A stretch of DNA of 64,000 nt from JAENVU01 sp963756815 (GCA_963756815.1 CAVWPR010000045.1:1-64000); one strand, 5' to 3'. Shown: positions 1-8,906, counted from the first letter of the stretch. Notes: a model not told the origin generated them from the letters alone. A program made the numbers and translations.

Positions 1-962
1 GGGGTGGCGCCGACCGCGGCGGCGGCCTCGAGGTACGGCCACGCGATGTCGGGCGGGATGCCGCCGACGAGCGGCTGCAGCGCGAGCGGGAAGCCACGGG
101 CCACCAGCGCCGCGGCCTCGTCGGGCGTGACGATCCGGTAGGGCCCCTCCTCGGCGCGCAGCTCGGCGACCGTGGTCGCCTGCGACACCGACGCGGTGCC
201 GGTCCGGTGCGCGTTCCATCGCCCGTAGCCCACCGCGTCGACGAGGAGGTACTCGCCGATCTCCGCCCACGCGCGGTCGGGATCGTCGGCGACGAACACC
301 GTCAGCGGGAGCTCGGCGTCGGGGAACATGCAACCGACCGGAGCGAGCCCGGCGGCGGCGGCCGCGTCCCTGTAGGCGGCCTCGAGGCTCGCGTCGTGGG
401 TCTCGGCGATGAAGAGCATGCCGAGCCGTGCGGCGCGCCGGGCCGCGGGCTCGGAGCCGCCGCCGTAGGCGAGCATCGGCCCGCCCGGAGTGAAGGGCAG
501 CGGTGTCACGCCGACGGCGCGACCGTCGACGTCGACCGTGGCGCCCGTCCAGAGCGTGCGCAGCATCCGGATGCGCTGCTCCACGAGCTGTCCACGCGCG
601 CGACGGTCGACCCCGAACATCGCGAACTCCTCGTCGCGGTACCCGATGCCGATCACGTACGAGACGCGACCGCGGCTGAGCAGGTCGACGACGGCGAGGT
701 CCTCGGCGAGCTTCACCGGCTCGTAGAACGCGAGGAGCAGTGCGGCGACGTTGATCGCGAGCGTCGAAGTCCGGGCCGCGAGCGCCGCGGCGACGGGGAC
801 CGGCGACGGGAGATACCCGTCGTCGACGCCGTGGTGCTGCGAGAGCACCGCGGCCACGCACCCGCGGCGCTCCGCCCATTCGGCCATGTCGAGCATCGCG
901 GCATAGCCGGCCGCCCGGTCGGATGCGACGGTCGTGCGCGACCGCTGGCTGAACCGCATCAT
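1..962 (-). CDS. LLM-class flavin/F420-dependent oxidoreductase (3' end cut off)
   Basis: Luciferase-like monooxygenase family TIM-barrel enzyme using FMN or coenzyme F420; the substrate is unknown. About 320 residues are visible before the window edge removes the C-terminus. The early motif QHHGVDDGYLPSP and the later GIGYRDEEF region are typical of the family. Two ATG codons sit side by side (962 and 959), and the first is used here. It is divergent from the alpha/beta hydrolase at 1031, with 68 bases between them, so both promoters must lie there. Family assignment is firm; cofactor and substrate are not. Confidence 0.85.
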   Translation of the reverse strand, partial: MMRFSQRSRTTVASDRAAGYAAMLDMAEWAERRGCVAAVLSQHHGVDDGYLPSPVPVAAALAARTSTLAINVAALLLAFYEPVKLAEDLAVVDLLSRGRVSYVIGIGYRDEEFAMFGVDRRARGQLVEQRIRMLRTLWTGATVDVDGRAVGVTPLPFTPGGPMLAYGGGSEPAARRAARLGMLFIAETHDASLEAAYRDAAAAAGLAPVGCMFPDAELPLTVFVADDPDRAWAEIGEYLLVDAVGYGRWNAHRTGTASVSQATTVAELRAEEGPYRIVTPDEAAALVARGFPLALQPLVGGIPPDIAWPYLEAAAAVGAT

Positions 963-1030
963 GAACACGGGCGACTTTGTACTACAGCGGTGCCGGGCGC
1001 GAGGCGGCGACGAGGGCGTAGACCGGTGCG

Positions 1031-1825
1031 ATGGAGCCGCGGCGCGACGTCCACCGCCACACGGAGCTGATCGACGGTCCCGCCGGGCCGATCGAGGTCC
1101 ACGCCGCCGGTCGCGGGCGGGCCGTCGTGCTGGTGCCGTCGCTGGGCCGGGCGGCGAGCGACTTCGAGGACCTCGCCGACCGCCTGGCCCGCGCCGGGTA
1201 CCTCGCGCTCGCGCCCGAGCCGCGCGGCATCGGCGGCAGCGCCGGTCCGCTCGAGGACCTGAGCCTCACCGCCCTCGCCGGCGACGTCGCCAGCGTGGTG
1301 GCCACGCTCGGCGCCGGTCGCGCCACCGTCGTCGGCCACGCGTTCGGGAACCGGGTCGCGCGCATGACCGCGGCGCGTCACCCGGATGCCGTCGACGGCG
1401 TCGCGCTCCTCGCGTGCGGCGGGTTGATCGCGCCGTCGGCGGAGGCGGGCGCGGCACTGCGCGCGGTCTTCGATCCCGGTCTGAGCCCGGCCGAGCACCT
1501 CGCGGCGGTGCGCACCGCCTTCTTCGCGCCCGGTCACGACGTGTCCGTGTGGGCCGACGGGTGGTACCCGACGGTCGCGGCCGCGCAGTCGCGGGCCACG
1601 ACCCGGGAGCCCGTGACCGACTGGTGGTCGGCCGGTGCCGCCGACGTGCTCGTGGTGCAACCGGCGGACGACGTGGTCGCGGTCCCGGCCAACGGCGAGG
1701 ACATCGTGCGCAACCTCGGCGCGCGAGCGTCGATGGTCACCATCCCCGATGCGGGTCACGCGTTGCTCCCCGAGCAGCCGGAGGCGGTGGCGGCCGCATT
1801 GGTGGAGTGGCTCGGGCGGGTGTAG
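1031..1825 (+). CDS. Alpha/beta-hydrolase fold protein lacking the nucleophile serine
   Basis: 264-residue single-domain alpha/beta hydrolase. The oxyanion-side region VLVPSLG, the nucleophile elbow and a C-terminal GH (His243, DAGHALLPEQP) are in the expected order, and an acidic stretch near residue 215 fits the Asp of a triad. The elbow reads G-H-A-F-G (residues 102-106), so position 104 is Ala where active hydrolases have Ser. It may be a non-hydrolytic fold member, act by another mechanism, or be inactive. Its stop is 6 bases from the convergent membrane gene. Confidence 0.85.
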   Translation: MEPRRDVHRHTELIDGPAGPIEVHAAGRGRAVVLVPSLGRAASDFEDLADRLARAGYLALAPEPRGIGGSAGPLEDLSLTALAGDVASVVATLGAGRATVVGHAFGNRVARMTAARHPDAVDGVALLACGGLIAPSAEAGAALRAVFDPGLSPAEHLAAVRTAFFAPGHDVSVWADGWYPTVAAAQSRATTREPVTDWWSAGAADVLVVQPADDVVAVPANGEDIVRNLGARASMVTIPDAGHALLPEQPEAVAAALVEWLGRV

Positions 1826-1831
1826 CGACGG

Positions 1832-2680
1832 TCAGGTCGTGCCGGCCCAGTGCTCGAACGTCTGCGCGACCCAGGCCGACGCGAACAGGGCGATCTCCAC
1901 GCCTTCGATGACCAGCACCTTGTGGGCGAAGGTCGTGGCGAACAGACCGGCCGTCAGCACCATGAGGACCGCGATCCCGAGGTAGAGGCGCGCGTAGGGC
2001 GGCGAACTCGTCCACACCTCGCGTGCGTTGGCCGCGGTCGCGCCGGCGAGGCAGGCGAACATCGTGATCGCGGCGATGTAGTGGGCGTGGGTCGCGAACC
2101 CGTCCCAGAAGAGGAACGCGACGGTGCCGAGCGCGAGCAGGATCGCGGCGCCGAGGAGCCCGAGCTGGGTCTCCCGGGCGGAGGTGCGGAGCGCGGTGAC
2201 CGGGCCGGGGCCCTTGAGCTGGGCGAGGACGACGGCGGCGAGCAGACCGATGGTGGCGGCCACGAGCAACGCGGTGATGTTGTTGTGGATGTTGGCCTCG
2301 ACCCACGGTGCGAGCTTCCCGTTCTCGACCGGGAGCGGGATCGGGCGCACCGACCAGCACGTGCCGGGGTTCGCCGTGGGCACGAACGCCACGACCGGCG
2401 CCAGCATCCCCGCGACGTTGAGGAAGATGTCCTCGGGTGTCGTGCTCCCCTTGATCACGATGAGCGAGACGCCGATCGCGACGAGGCCGCCGACGAAGAC
2501 CGCACGGACCGGCGTGTAGTAGTACGCGCTGATCGAGGTCTGCCAGCAGTCGACCTGGAGGCGCTCGTAGGCGATCGACGTCGCGAGCAGCACCACGACC
2601 GCGACGATGCCGATCCGCAGGTAGCGGTACGTCTTGATCGCGTCCGACTCGGGCGTTCCCGTGGGTGATGGTGTGGTCAC
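1832..2680 (-). CDS. Conserved polytopic membrane protein (SISAYYYT signature)
   Basis: About 282 residues and roughly seven hydrophobic segments: one near residues 22-40, a pair around 57-105, and four in the C-terminal half. The SISAYYYTPVR motif after the first helix recurs in uncharacterised bacterial membrane proteins; I recognise the pattern but not a function. GTG at 2680 is chosen because an AGGGGG ribosome-binding site lies six bases upstream; the longer reading from 2728 has no such site. It is divergent from the dehydrogenase at 2763. Confidence 0.75.
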   Translation of the reverse strand: MTTPSPTGTPESDAIKTYRYLRIGIVAVVVLLATSIAYERLQVDCWQTSISAYYYTPVRAVFVGGLVAIGVSLIVIKGSTTPEDIFLNVAGMLAPVVAFVPTANPGTCWSVRPIPLPVENGKLAPWVEANIHNNITALLVAATIGLLAAVVLAQLKGPGPVTALRTSARETQLGLLGAAILLALGTVAFLFWDGFATHAHYIAAITMFACLAGATAANAREVWTSSPPYARLYLGIAVLMVLTAGLFATTFAHKVLVIEGVEIALFASAWVAQTFEHWAGTT

Positions 2681-2762
2681 GGCTGCCCCCTGGAGGTGCT
2701 GGCTACCGCGACGGGTCCGGCCGGTCAAGGGCAGTGGTGCGCCCCGTCGCTACTGTGCGCCG

Positions 2763-3689
2763 ATGCCTGGACTGTCGGTGGGGGTCGTCGGCGTCGGTGG
2801 TGTGGGGGTCGCGACCGCATCCGCGCTCGTGATGCGGGGGCTCGCGGGGCGCGTCTCGATCTACAGCCGCGACGGCACGGCCGCTCGCGGGCTCGCGCTC
2901 GACTTCATGCACGCTCGGCCACTGTTGACGCGCGTCGAGGTGCGGGGCCGGTCGATGGAGGAGATCGAGCCCGAGGACATCCTGGTGATCACGGCCGGCC
3001 ACCACACCAAGGCCGGCGAGAGTCGGCTGGACGTGCTGCACGAGAACATCGCGGTGATCGACTCCGTGGCCGACGCGATCGAGGCCGGCGGGCTGCCGCG
3101 AGTCGTCATCGTGGTGACGAACCCCCTCGACGTCCTCACCGAGTACCTCACCCGGCGGTGGGCGGGTCGGGGGGTCGCGGTGATGGGGTCGGGGACGGCG
3201 CTCGAGACGCTCCGGCTCACCGACGCGCTCGCGCGCGCGTGCTCGGTCCATCCGCGCAGCGTGCACGCATGGGTGGTGGGGGAGCACGGCGATTCGTGCG
3301 TCTTCCTGCTGGACTCCGCGGTCGTCGGGACCGTGCCGCTCTCCGAGTTCGCCCGCCAACGCGGCGTCGACCTCACGGCGGAGCGACTCGCCGACATCGA
3401 GCGCGACGTGCGGACCGCCGCGTACCAGATCCGCGAGCTCAAGGGATCCACCGCACAGGGCATCGGTCTCACCGTCGGTGGTCTGGTCAACGCACTCGCG
3501 TTCGAGGTGGGTGCACTGATCCCGGTGTCGACGCGCGTCGGCGACGACGTGTGCGCGAGCCTGCCGTGCGTGCTCGGTCCCGACGGACCGAGTGAGCCGA
3601 TCTGGCCGCACATGAACGAGCAGGAGCGATCTGCGTGGGAGCGGTCGCTGGCCGTGCTGGCCGAGGCGAACGCCGAGATCGGTATCTGA
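2763..3689 (+). CDS. Lactate/malate dehydrogenase family protein with altered active-site residues
   Basis: 308-residue NAD-dependent 2-hydroxyacid dehydrogenase. Visible features are the Rossmann motif GVGGVG (residues 10-15), TNPLDVLT, the catalytic His175 in VVGEHGDS, and substrate Arg141. The specificity position of the mobile loop (Gln in lactate and Arg in malate dehydrogenases) is Thr82 in HHTKAGESRLD, and the Asp that normally pairs with the catalytic His appears as Glu138 in GSGTALETLR. Substrate therefore cannot be assigned as lactate or malate. ATG 2763 opens the protein directly at the Rossmann fold. The 3' end is 4 bases from the convergent lhgO. Confidence 0.82.
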   Translation: MPGLSVGVVGVGGVGVATASALVMRGLAGRVSIYSRDGTAARGLALDFMHARPLLTRVEVRGRSMEEIEPEDILVITAGHHTKAGESRLDVLHENIAVIDSVADAIEAGGLPRVVIVVTNPLDVLTEYLTRRWAGRGVAVMGSGTALETLRLTDALARACSVHPRSVHAWVVGEHGDSCVFLLDSAVVGTVPLSEFARQRGVDLTAERLADIERDVRTAAYQIRELKGSTAQGIGLTVGGLVNALAFEVGALIPVSTRVGDDVCASLPCVLGPDGPSEPIWPHMNEQERSAWERSLAVLAEANAEIGI

Positions 3690-3693
3690 TCGG

Positions 3694-4899
3694 TCAGGCG
3701 TCGAGCTCGAGGCGCCGCGCGATCTCGGCGCCGATCTCGAGCGAGGCCGTCGCCGCCGGCGACGGCGCGTTCAACACGTGCACGGCCCGACCCGCGGATC
3801 GGATCACGAAGTCGTCGAGGAGCTCGCCGTCGCGTCCGATGGCCTGGGCTCGGACCCCGGCCGGCGCGGGCACGAGGTCGCGCCGGTGCAGCTCGGGGAC
3901 CAGTCGGCGGGCGGCGGCGGCGAACCGGCGCCGGCTGAGCGACCGGGCCATCTCGTGCAGACCGAACCGCCAGTTGTGGCGGGCGAACCGCCAGAAGCCG
4001 CGGAATCGGAAGGTCGCGCGCAGGTGGGCGACATCGACCCGGCGCCACTCGTAGCCCTCGCGCGCGAAGGCGAGCACCGCGTTGGGGCCGACGTGGACCG
4101 TGCCGTCGATGCCACGGGTGAGGTGCACGCCGAGGAACGGGTACGCGGGATCGGCGACGGGATACACGAGCGAGCGCACGAGATGCGCGCGTGCCGGCAC
4201 GATCTCGCGGTACTCGCCCCGGAAGGCGATGACCCGAACGCCGTCGACGACCTCCTCGCCGCTGACGACCCGTGCCACCTCGTCGGCGTGGAGACCTGCA
4301 CACGTGACGACGCGCCGCGCCTCGACCGGCCCGTCGGTCGTCTCGAGCACGATGCCGCCGCTGATGTCGCGCGCGCCGACCAGCGCGGCGCCGAGGTGCA
4401 GCCGGGCATCGGCGGCCTCGATCTCCTTCGCGAGGCTCCGGCACACCTCGCCGTAGTCGACGATCCCGGTGTCGAGCACGTGCAGCGCAGCGACGCCGGC
4501 CACGTGCGGCTCGAGCTCGCGCAACCGCTCCGGGCCGATGAGCTCGGTGCGCACGCCGTTGGCGATGCAGCGCTGCTCGAGGTCCGCGAGCCGGGCCCGG
4601 TCGATCTCGTCGGTGGCGACGACGACCTTGCCCGTCACCGCATGGTCGATCCCGTGCTCCTGGCAGTACCGCACCATCGACAGCCGGCCGGCCGTGCACA
4701 TCCGTGCCTTCTCGGAGCCCGGTCGGTAGTACACGCCGGCGTGGATGACGCCGGAGTTGCGGCCGCTCTGGTGCGCGCCGACGTGCGCTTCCTTCTCGAT
4801 CACCACCACCGATCGACGAGGGTCGCCCTGCAGGATCGCCCGGGCGGTGGCGAGACCGACGATGCCCCCGCCGACGACGGCGACGTCCGCACGCTCCAT
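3694..4899 (-). CDS. lhgO: L-2-hydroxyglutarate oxidase
   Basis: 401-residue FAD-dependent oxidase of the DAO superfamily that returns L-2-hydroxyglutarate to 2-oxoglutarate, a metabolite-repair reaction. The N-terminal dinucleotide motif VVGGGIVGLATA (residues 8-19) is followed by the family block HQSGRNSGVIHAGVYY near residues 43-58, and a C-terminal HVLNAPSPAATASLEIG completes the FAD site. Length matches LhgO. Its convergent neighbour is a lactate/malate dehydrogenase-like protein, a family whose promiscuity can produce L-2-hydroxyglutarate, so the pairing may be meaningful although they are not co-transcribed. Confidence 0.9.
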   Translation of the reverse strand: MERADVAVVGGGIVGLATARAILQGDPRRSVVVIEKEAHVGAHQSGRNSGVIHAGVYYRPGSEKARMCTAGRLSMVRYCQEHGIDHAVTGKVVVATDEIDRARLADLEQRCIANGVRTELIGPERLRELEPHVAGVAALHVLDTGIVDYGEVCRSLAKEIEAADARLHLGAALVGARDISGGIVLETTDGPVEARRVVTCAGLHADEVARVVSGEEVVDGVRVIAFRGEYREIVPARAHLVRSLVYPVADPAYPFLGVHLTRGIDGTVHVGPNAVLAFAREGYEWRRVDVAHLRATFRFRGFWRFARHNWRFGLHEMARSLSRRRFAAAARRLVPELHRRDLVPAPAGVRAQAIGRDGELLDDFVIRSAGRAVHVLNAPSPAATASLEIGAEIARRLELDA

Positions 4900-4925
4900 C
4901 GGCGCACGATAGGTGAGCGGCGCGG

Positions 4926-5261
4926 TCAGGAGCCGCTGCGGAGCGCCCGCACGCGGGCGTTGAGGGCGTCGACGCCGGTGCCCGCCTCCGGATCGGACAG
5001 GCTCCGTACCGGGAGGCGCGAGCCGTCGGTGAGGACGAGCACTGCGGTCGCCGGCCGGAGGCTGGAGAAGTTGCCGACCGCCGCGGCGTCCTCGAACCGG
5101 ACGACCTGCGCCAGGGGGACCGATCGCGGCGGCTGCGGGAAGTTCCGGTACTCGACGCCGGCCGCGGTGATGTGGAGCGTGCTGCGCCGGACCGAGAAGA
5201 ACGCGAGCACCGCCGCGGCGCCGAGCAGCAGGATCGGGAGCGCCACCAGGACCAGGACCAC
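4926..5261 (-). CDS. Small membrane-anchored PH-like protein
   Basis: 111 residues: an N-terminal hydrophobic helix (VVLVLVALPILLLGAAAV) followed by a beta-rich domain with the pattern of bacterial PH-like domains (LHITAAGVEYRNF, then VRFEDAA, then LVLTDGSRL). GTG 5261 is preferred because GGAGG lies six bases upstream; longer readings run into arginine-rich sequence with poor coding character. It could be co-transcribed with lhgO, 26 bases downstream. Function unknown. Confidence 0.65.
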   Translation of the reverse strand: MVLVLVALPILLLGAAAVLAFFSVRRSTLHITAAGVEYRNFPQPPRSVPLAQVVRFEDAAAVGNFSSLRPATAVLVLTDGSRLPVRSLSDPEAGTGVDALNARVRALRSGS

Positions 5262-5373
5262 GCGATGCCTCCGTGGGACGCGCCGGCGGCGCGGGTCGCG
5301 CACCCTAGGACGTGGGAGCCGGCAGTGACGGCGAGGCCGGTTGCGGGCGCACTCGTCGGGGGAGGATGCAGCC

Positions 5374-6150
5374 GTGACCCGACGGAGCGACTCGGCGACC
5401 CGGCGGTCGGGGCGGGCACGCGTCGGGTGCTCCGGATGGGCGTATCCCGACTGGCGCGGTGTCGTGTACCCCGCGGACCTGCGCCCGCGCGACTGGTTCG
5501 GCGCGTACGCGGACCGCTTCGACACGGTCGAGATCAACAACACCTTCTACCGGCTCCCGACCGAGGCCGCGTTCGACCGGTGGGCCGCGCAGGCACCGTC
5601 GGGCTTCCTCTACGCGGTGAAGCTGGGAGGGTACGGCTCGCACCGCAAGAAGCTGCGGGATCCGGACCAATGGCTGGCCAACCACGTGACGCGGGTGCGT
5701 CGCCTCGGCGCCGTGCTGGGGCCGAACCTGGTGCAGCTGCCCCCGCGCTGGAAGCGTGACGTCGGCCGACTCGACACCTTCCTCGCCGCGGCACCGCGCG
5801 ACCTGCGGTGGGCGGTCGAGCTCCGGGATCCGTCGTGGTTGCACGACGACGTGTACGCGGTGCTGGAACGGCACGGGGCCGCGCTCTGCCTGCACGATCT
5901 CCTGGCCGACCATCCGTGGGAGCTGACGACGTCCTGGACCTACGTGCGCTTCCACGGGCCGCGCGCCCGTGAGGAGCCGTACCACGGGCGGTACGGCGGG
6001 CGGCGACTATGGCGCCTGGCCCGGCGGTTGACGGAGTGGCTCGACGCGGGCGTCGACGTGTTCGCCTACTTCAACAACGACTTCGAGGGGCACGCGGTCA
6101 CCGACGCCGAGTGGCTCCGGACGCGACTCGTCAGCGAGCCCGGCCGCTGA
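5374..6150 (+). CDS. DUF72 family protein
   Basis: 258-residue TIM-barrel-like DUF72 protein of unknown biochemical role. The family signatures are VGCSGWAYPDWRGVVYP at the N-terminus, EINNTFYRLP, and the C-terminal VFAYFNNDFEGHAV block. GTG 5374 is chosen because GGGGGAGG ends 8 bases upstream. The last 20 bases overlap the 3' end of the convergent gluconokinase. Confidence 0.9.
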   Translation: MTRRSDSATRRSGRARVGCSGWAYPDWRGVVYPADLRPRDWFGAYADRFDTVEINNTFYRLPTEAAFDRWAAQAPSGFLYAVKLGGYGSHRKKLRDPDQWLANHVTRVRRLGAVLGPNLVQLPPRWKRDVGRLDTFLAAAPRDLRWAVELRDPSWLHDDVYAVLERHGAALCLHDLLADHPWELTTSWTYVRFHGPRAREEPYHGRYGGRRLWRLARRLTEWLDAGVDVFAYFNNDFEGHAVTDAEWLRTRLVSEPGR

Positions 6151-6616
6151 CCGCGGCCACGACGGCGGCCGCGACCTGTGAGGGTGGTCGGTCGCCGTCG
6201 ATCGTCACGACATCGGGCCCGACCTCGAGCGTCGCGAGCTGTGACGGCAGGAGCTCGGCGCCGGCGAAGTGATCGCGCCGCCGGCGCAGGCGTGCCGCGA
6301 GCACGGCGGGAGGCACCACGAGCGACGCGAAGCACACGTCGAATCCAGCCGCGAGCCGCGCCCGCGAGGAGGTGGTCAGCGCCGAGCACGCGAGGACCGC
6401 ACCGCCGTGGCGATGCGCCGCGAGCGCGGTGTGCAGCCGGTCGAGCCAGGGTGCCCGTGCCGCGTCGTCGAGAGGGATCCCCGCCCGCATCCGCTCGATG
6501 TTGGCGTCGTCGTGGAAGTCGTCGGCGTCGAGGAAGGGCACCCCGAGGGCGTCGGCCACGAGCGGTCCCACGGTCGACTTCCCGGATCCGGCGACGCCCA
6601 TCACCACCACCAGCAT
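6131..6616 (-). CDS. Gluconokinase
   Basis: 161-residue P-loop kinase that phosphorylates D-gluconate to 6-phosphogluconate, feeding the pentose phosphate pathway. It shows the Walker A motif GVAGSGKST at residues 6-14, the GntK-specific DADDFHDDANIERMRAGIPLDD, and ACSALTTSSR. ATG 6616 puts the P-loop right at the N-terminus as usual for the family; the upstream extension is not coding-like. No gluconate transporter or other gluconate gene is adjacent. The 3' ends overlap the DUF72 gene by 20 bases. Confidence 0.9.
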   Translation of the reverse strand: MLVVVMGVAGSGKSTVGPLVADALGVPFLDADDFHDDANIERMRAGIPLDDAARAPWLDRLHTALAAHRHGGAVLACSALTTSSRARLAAGFDVCFASLVVPPAVLAARLRRRRDHFAGAELLPSQLATLEVGPDVVTIDGDRPPSQVAAAVVAAVSGRAR

Positions 6617-6700
6617 CGCGAGAGCGTAGGCACCAGGGGGGAACACTTCGCCCGACCCGACCGTTCGCACCGTGGTCGCGTTCCCGCGCCCGGAGGCTGC

Positions 6701-6921
6701 ATGCTCATCGACGTGATCACCGGCACGACGCGCCGGCTCGTCACCGATGCGACAGGACGGGACTACCCGAGCGACGAGGTGGCGGCTCGGTCGGACGCTG
6801 GATCGCGCCGACGGCGGCGCAGGAGGGTGACGCGGCGATCGCGTCGCTCACGCCGCGCCTGCACGCGCTCGCCGACGACCTGGCGTGGTGGGCCGGCGCG
6901 CTCGCGGCGGCACGCGGCTGA
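6701..6921 (+). pseudogene. Small hypothetical gene with a frame break
   Basis: ATG 6701 has GGAGG four bases upstream and begins MLIDVITGTTRRLVTDATG. Near 6779 the reading frame is lost. The neighbouring frame then continues with good coding character (GRWIAPTAAQEGDAAIASL, then LHALADDLAWWAGALAAARG) to a stop at 6921, suggesting an intact product of about 73 residues with one base missing in GAGGTGGCGGC. No family recognised. The break could be a sequencing error or real decay. Confidence 0.5.
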
Positions 6922-6948
6922 CGATCCTGATGCGACCGCTCGACGGCG

Positions 6949-8625
6949 TCAGGGCCGGGCGATCGCGTCGGCGCGACCGAACTCGACGAAGCGCGCTTCG
7001 AGCGCGGCGATGTCGGCGGTCGTGAGCCGCCGGTACGCGGTCTCGCCCGGCGGCCGCCAGTAGACCGGGTCGTCGGTGTGCCAGCGCTGCGCCCGCAGCG
7101 GTCGCTTGTCGATCTTGTTCGTGGCCCCGACCGGCAGGGTCGTGATCCGCACGTAGCGCGGTGCCCACTTCGTGCCGAGATCGGTCTGCGCGGCGAGGAA
7201 GCGCGCGAACGCGTCGACGTCGAACGGCGCGTCGCCGTCCAACTCCAGGGCGGCCATGACCTGGTCGTCGGCGGTGCGCTCGTCGGGCACCGGATACACC
7301 GCCACGCCGCTCGCCCCGGGGAACCGGGCGATGATCCGCTCCACCGGCGCCGTCGCGAAGTTCTCGGAGTCGACGCGCAGCCACTCGCCGACCCGTCCGG
7401 CGAAGTAGAAGACCCCGTCGCCGTCGCGGTACCCGAGGTCGCCGGACCAGTACCAGCCGTTCCGTGTGCGCTCGGCCTCCGCCTCCGGGTTGCGGTAGTA
7501 CCCCTCGAACCGGTCGACGACGTTGCGGCCGACGATCTCGCCGATCGCCTCGGCCCCGTTCAGCAGTCGCCCGTCCGGATCGAAGCGGGCGACCGGACAC
7601 TCGGCGCCCGACTCGGGGTCCACGACCGCGGCGTCGATGCCGGCCTGCGGGACGCCGAGCGCGTCCTTCGGGAGGCCGGGTCGGGGCTCCATGATGATGA
7701 CGTTCTCGCTCGACCCGTACCCGGCGACGCACAGGATCCCGAATCGCGCCTTGAACGCGCGCAGGTCACGCGGTGACGACTCCGGTGCGAGCGCGAACTT
7801 CACCCGGTGGTCGCGGTCGGCGGACGACTCCGGCGTGGCGAGCACGTACGCGAGCGCGCGACCCACCGTGCTGAAGAACGTGGCGCCGTAGGCGCGCACG
7901 TCGGGCATGAACCGCGTCGCGGAGAACCGCTCGCGCAGCGCGATCGCGGCGCCGGTCGCCAGCGCGGGGAAGACGATCGCGTTCAGTGCGTTGCCGTGGA
8001 ACAGCGGCATCGCGCAGTAGAGGACGTCGTCGCGACCGAACCACGAGGCCGCGCTCGCGACCCGGCAGGCCCGGGCGTGCGACAGCTGGACCGCTTTCGG
8101 CGCGCCCGTGGAGCCCGACGTGAAGATCAGCAGCAGCACGTCGTTCGTCGCGACCGGTTCGGTCGCGGGCTCCGGCGCAGTGGCCACGAGGTCCCGCCAC
8201 GCGGCGCCGTCGACGTCGACGACCGTCGTGTCGCCGAGGTCGAGGCCGTCGAGCAGACCCACGTGGTCGGTGTCGGTGAGCACGGCGACGCAGTCGGTGT
8301 GTCGGATGTCGCGCGCGAGCTCGTCGCCACGACGCGTCTCGTTGACGCCGACGAGCACGGCGCCGACGCGCGCCGCACCGAAGAGCGTGAACAGGTACTC
8401 GGGTCGGTTGCCGAGCAGCACGCCGACATGGAAGGGATCGCGATCGGGGCGGAGGGTCGCGATCGCCGCCGACCACCGTGCACTCTCGGCCACCACCTCG
8501 CGCCAGGTCCACGATCGGTCGTCGACGACGATGCCCGCGGTGTCGTCGCCGGCGCGCTCGTCGAGCAGCGCGACGAGCGTCTCGGCGCGCGCTTCGCTCA
8601 CCCCGGCTCCCGGATCCTCGGACAC
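6949..8625 (-). CDS. AMP-binding acyl-CoA synthetase (FadD type)
   Basis: 558-residue adenylate-forming ligase that activates a fatty or related carboxylic acid with ATP and CoA. The P-loop FTSGSTGAPKA is at residues 168-178, followed by YGSSEN, YWSGDLGYRDGDG, GRVGEWLRVDSENFA, and the C-terminal TNKIDKRPLR carrying the catalytic Lys near residue 520. The overall look is close to the mycobacterial FadD17-like group. A second GTG at 8601 is an alternative start. It stands alone, so the substrate is unknown. Confidence 0.88.
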   Translation of the reverse strand: MSEDPGAGVSEARAETLVALLDERAGDDTAGIVVDDRSWTWREVVAESARWSAAIATLRPDRDPFHVGVLLGNRPEYLFTLFGAARVGAVLVGVNETRRGDELARDIRHTDCVAVLTDTDHVGLLDGLDLGDTTVVDVDGAAWRDLVATAPEPATEPVATNDVLLLIFTSGSTGAPKAVQLSHARACRVASAASWFGRDDVLYCAMPLFHGNALNAIVFPALATGAAIALRERFSATRFMPDVRAYGATFFSTVGRALAYVLATPESSADRDHRVKFALAPESSPRDLRAFKARFGILCVAGYGSSENVIIMEPRPGLPKDALGVPQAGIDAAVVDPESGAECPVARFDPDGRLLNGAEAIGEIVGRNVVDRFEGYYRNPEAEAERTRNGWYWSGDLGYRDGDGVFYFAGRVGEWLRVDSENFATAPVERIIARFPGASGVAVYPVPDERTADDQVMAALELDGDAPFDVDAFARFLAAQTDLGTKWAPRYVRITTLPVGATNKIDKRPLRAQRWHTDDPVYWRPPGETAYRRLTTADIAALEARFVEFGRADAIARP

Positions 8626-8687
8626 GCCGGCCAGGTTGGCAGGTCGTGGGGGGACGACGCGTCGGCGCCGCTGGGTAGCCTGGACCG

Positions 8688-8906
8688 ATGGCCGGTCGTC
8701 CCCTGATCGTGGCGCTGTCGCTCATCGTCGGCGTGGGCCTCTCCGCGTGCTCCGGGAGCGACAGCCGGGCCACGCCCGCGGCTTCGCAACCGACCACGCC
8801 GTCGACCGCGCCCAGCACGACGACCACGACCACCCCGACCACGACCGTGCCCGAGTCGTCGAGTACCGACTTCGCCACCCGCGATCCCTTCGAGCCGCAG
8901 GGCTGA
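8688..8906 (+). CDS. Small Thr/Ser-rich lipoprotein
   Basis: 72 residues. A signal peptide with hydrophobic core LIVALSLIVGVG ends in the lipobox L-S-A-C (Cys21). The rest is a low-complexity Thr/Ser/Pro linker with runs of Thr and a short acidic tail (FATRDPFEPQG). It would be lipid-anchored on the outer face of the membrane. No catalytic domain is present. The 68 bases to the next gene leave co-transcription possible. Confidence 0.7.
   Translation: MAGRPLIVALSLIVGVGLSACSGSDSRATPAASQPTTPSTAPSTTTTTTPTTTVPESSSTDFATRDPFEPQG

Noticed and set aside
2861..5419. Minus-strand open frame of 852 codons
   Set aside because: It covers a dehydrogenase and lhgO on their wrong frames and is low-complexity Arg/Pro/Ala; in GC-rich DNA such shadows are common.
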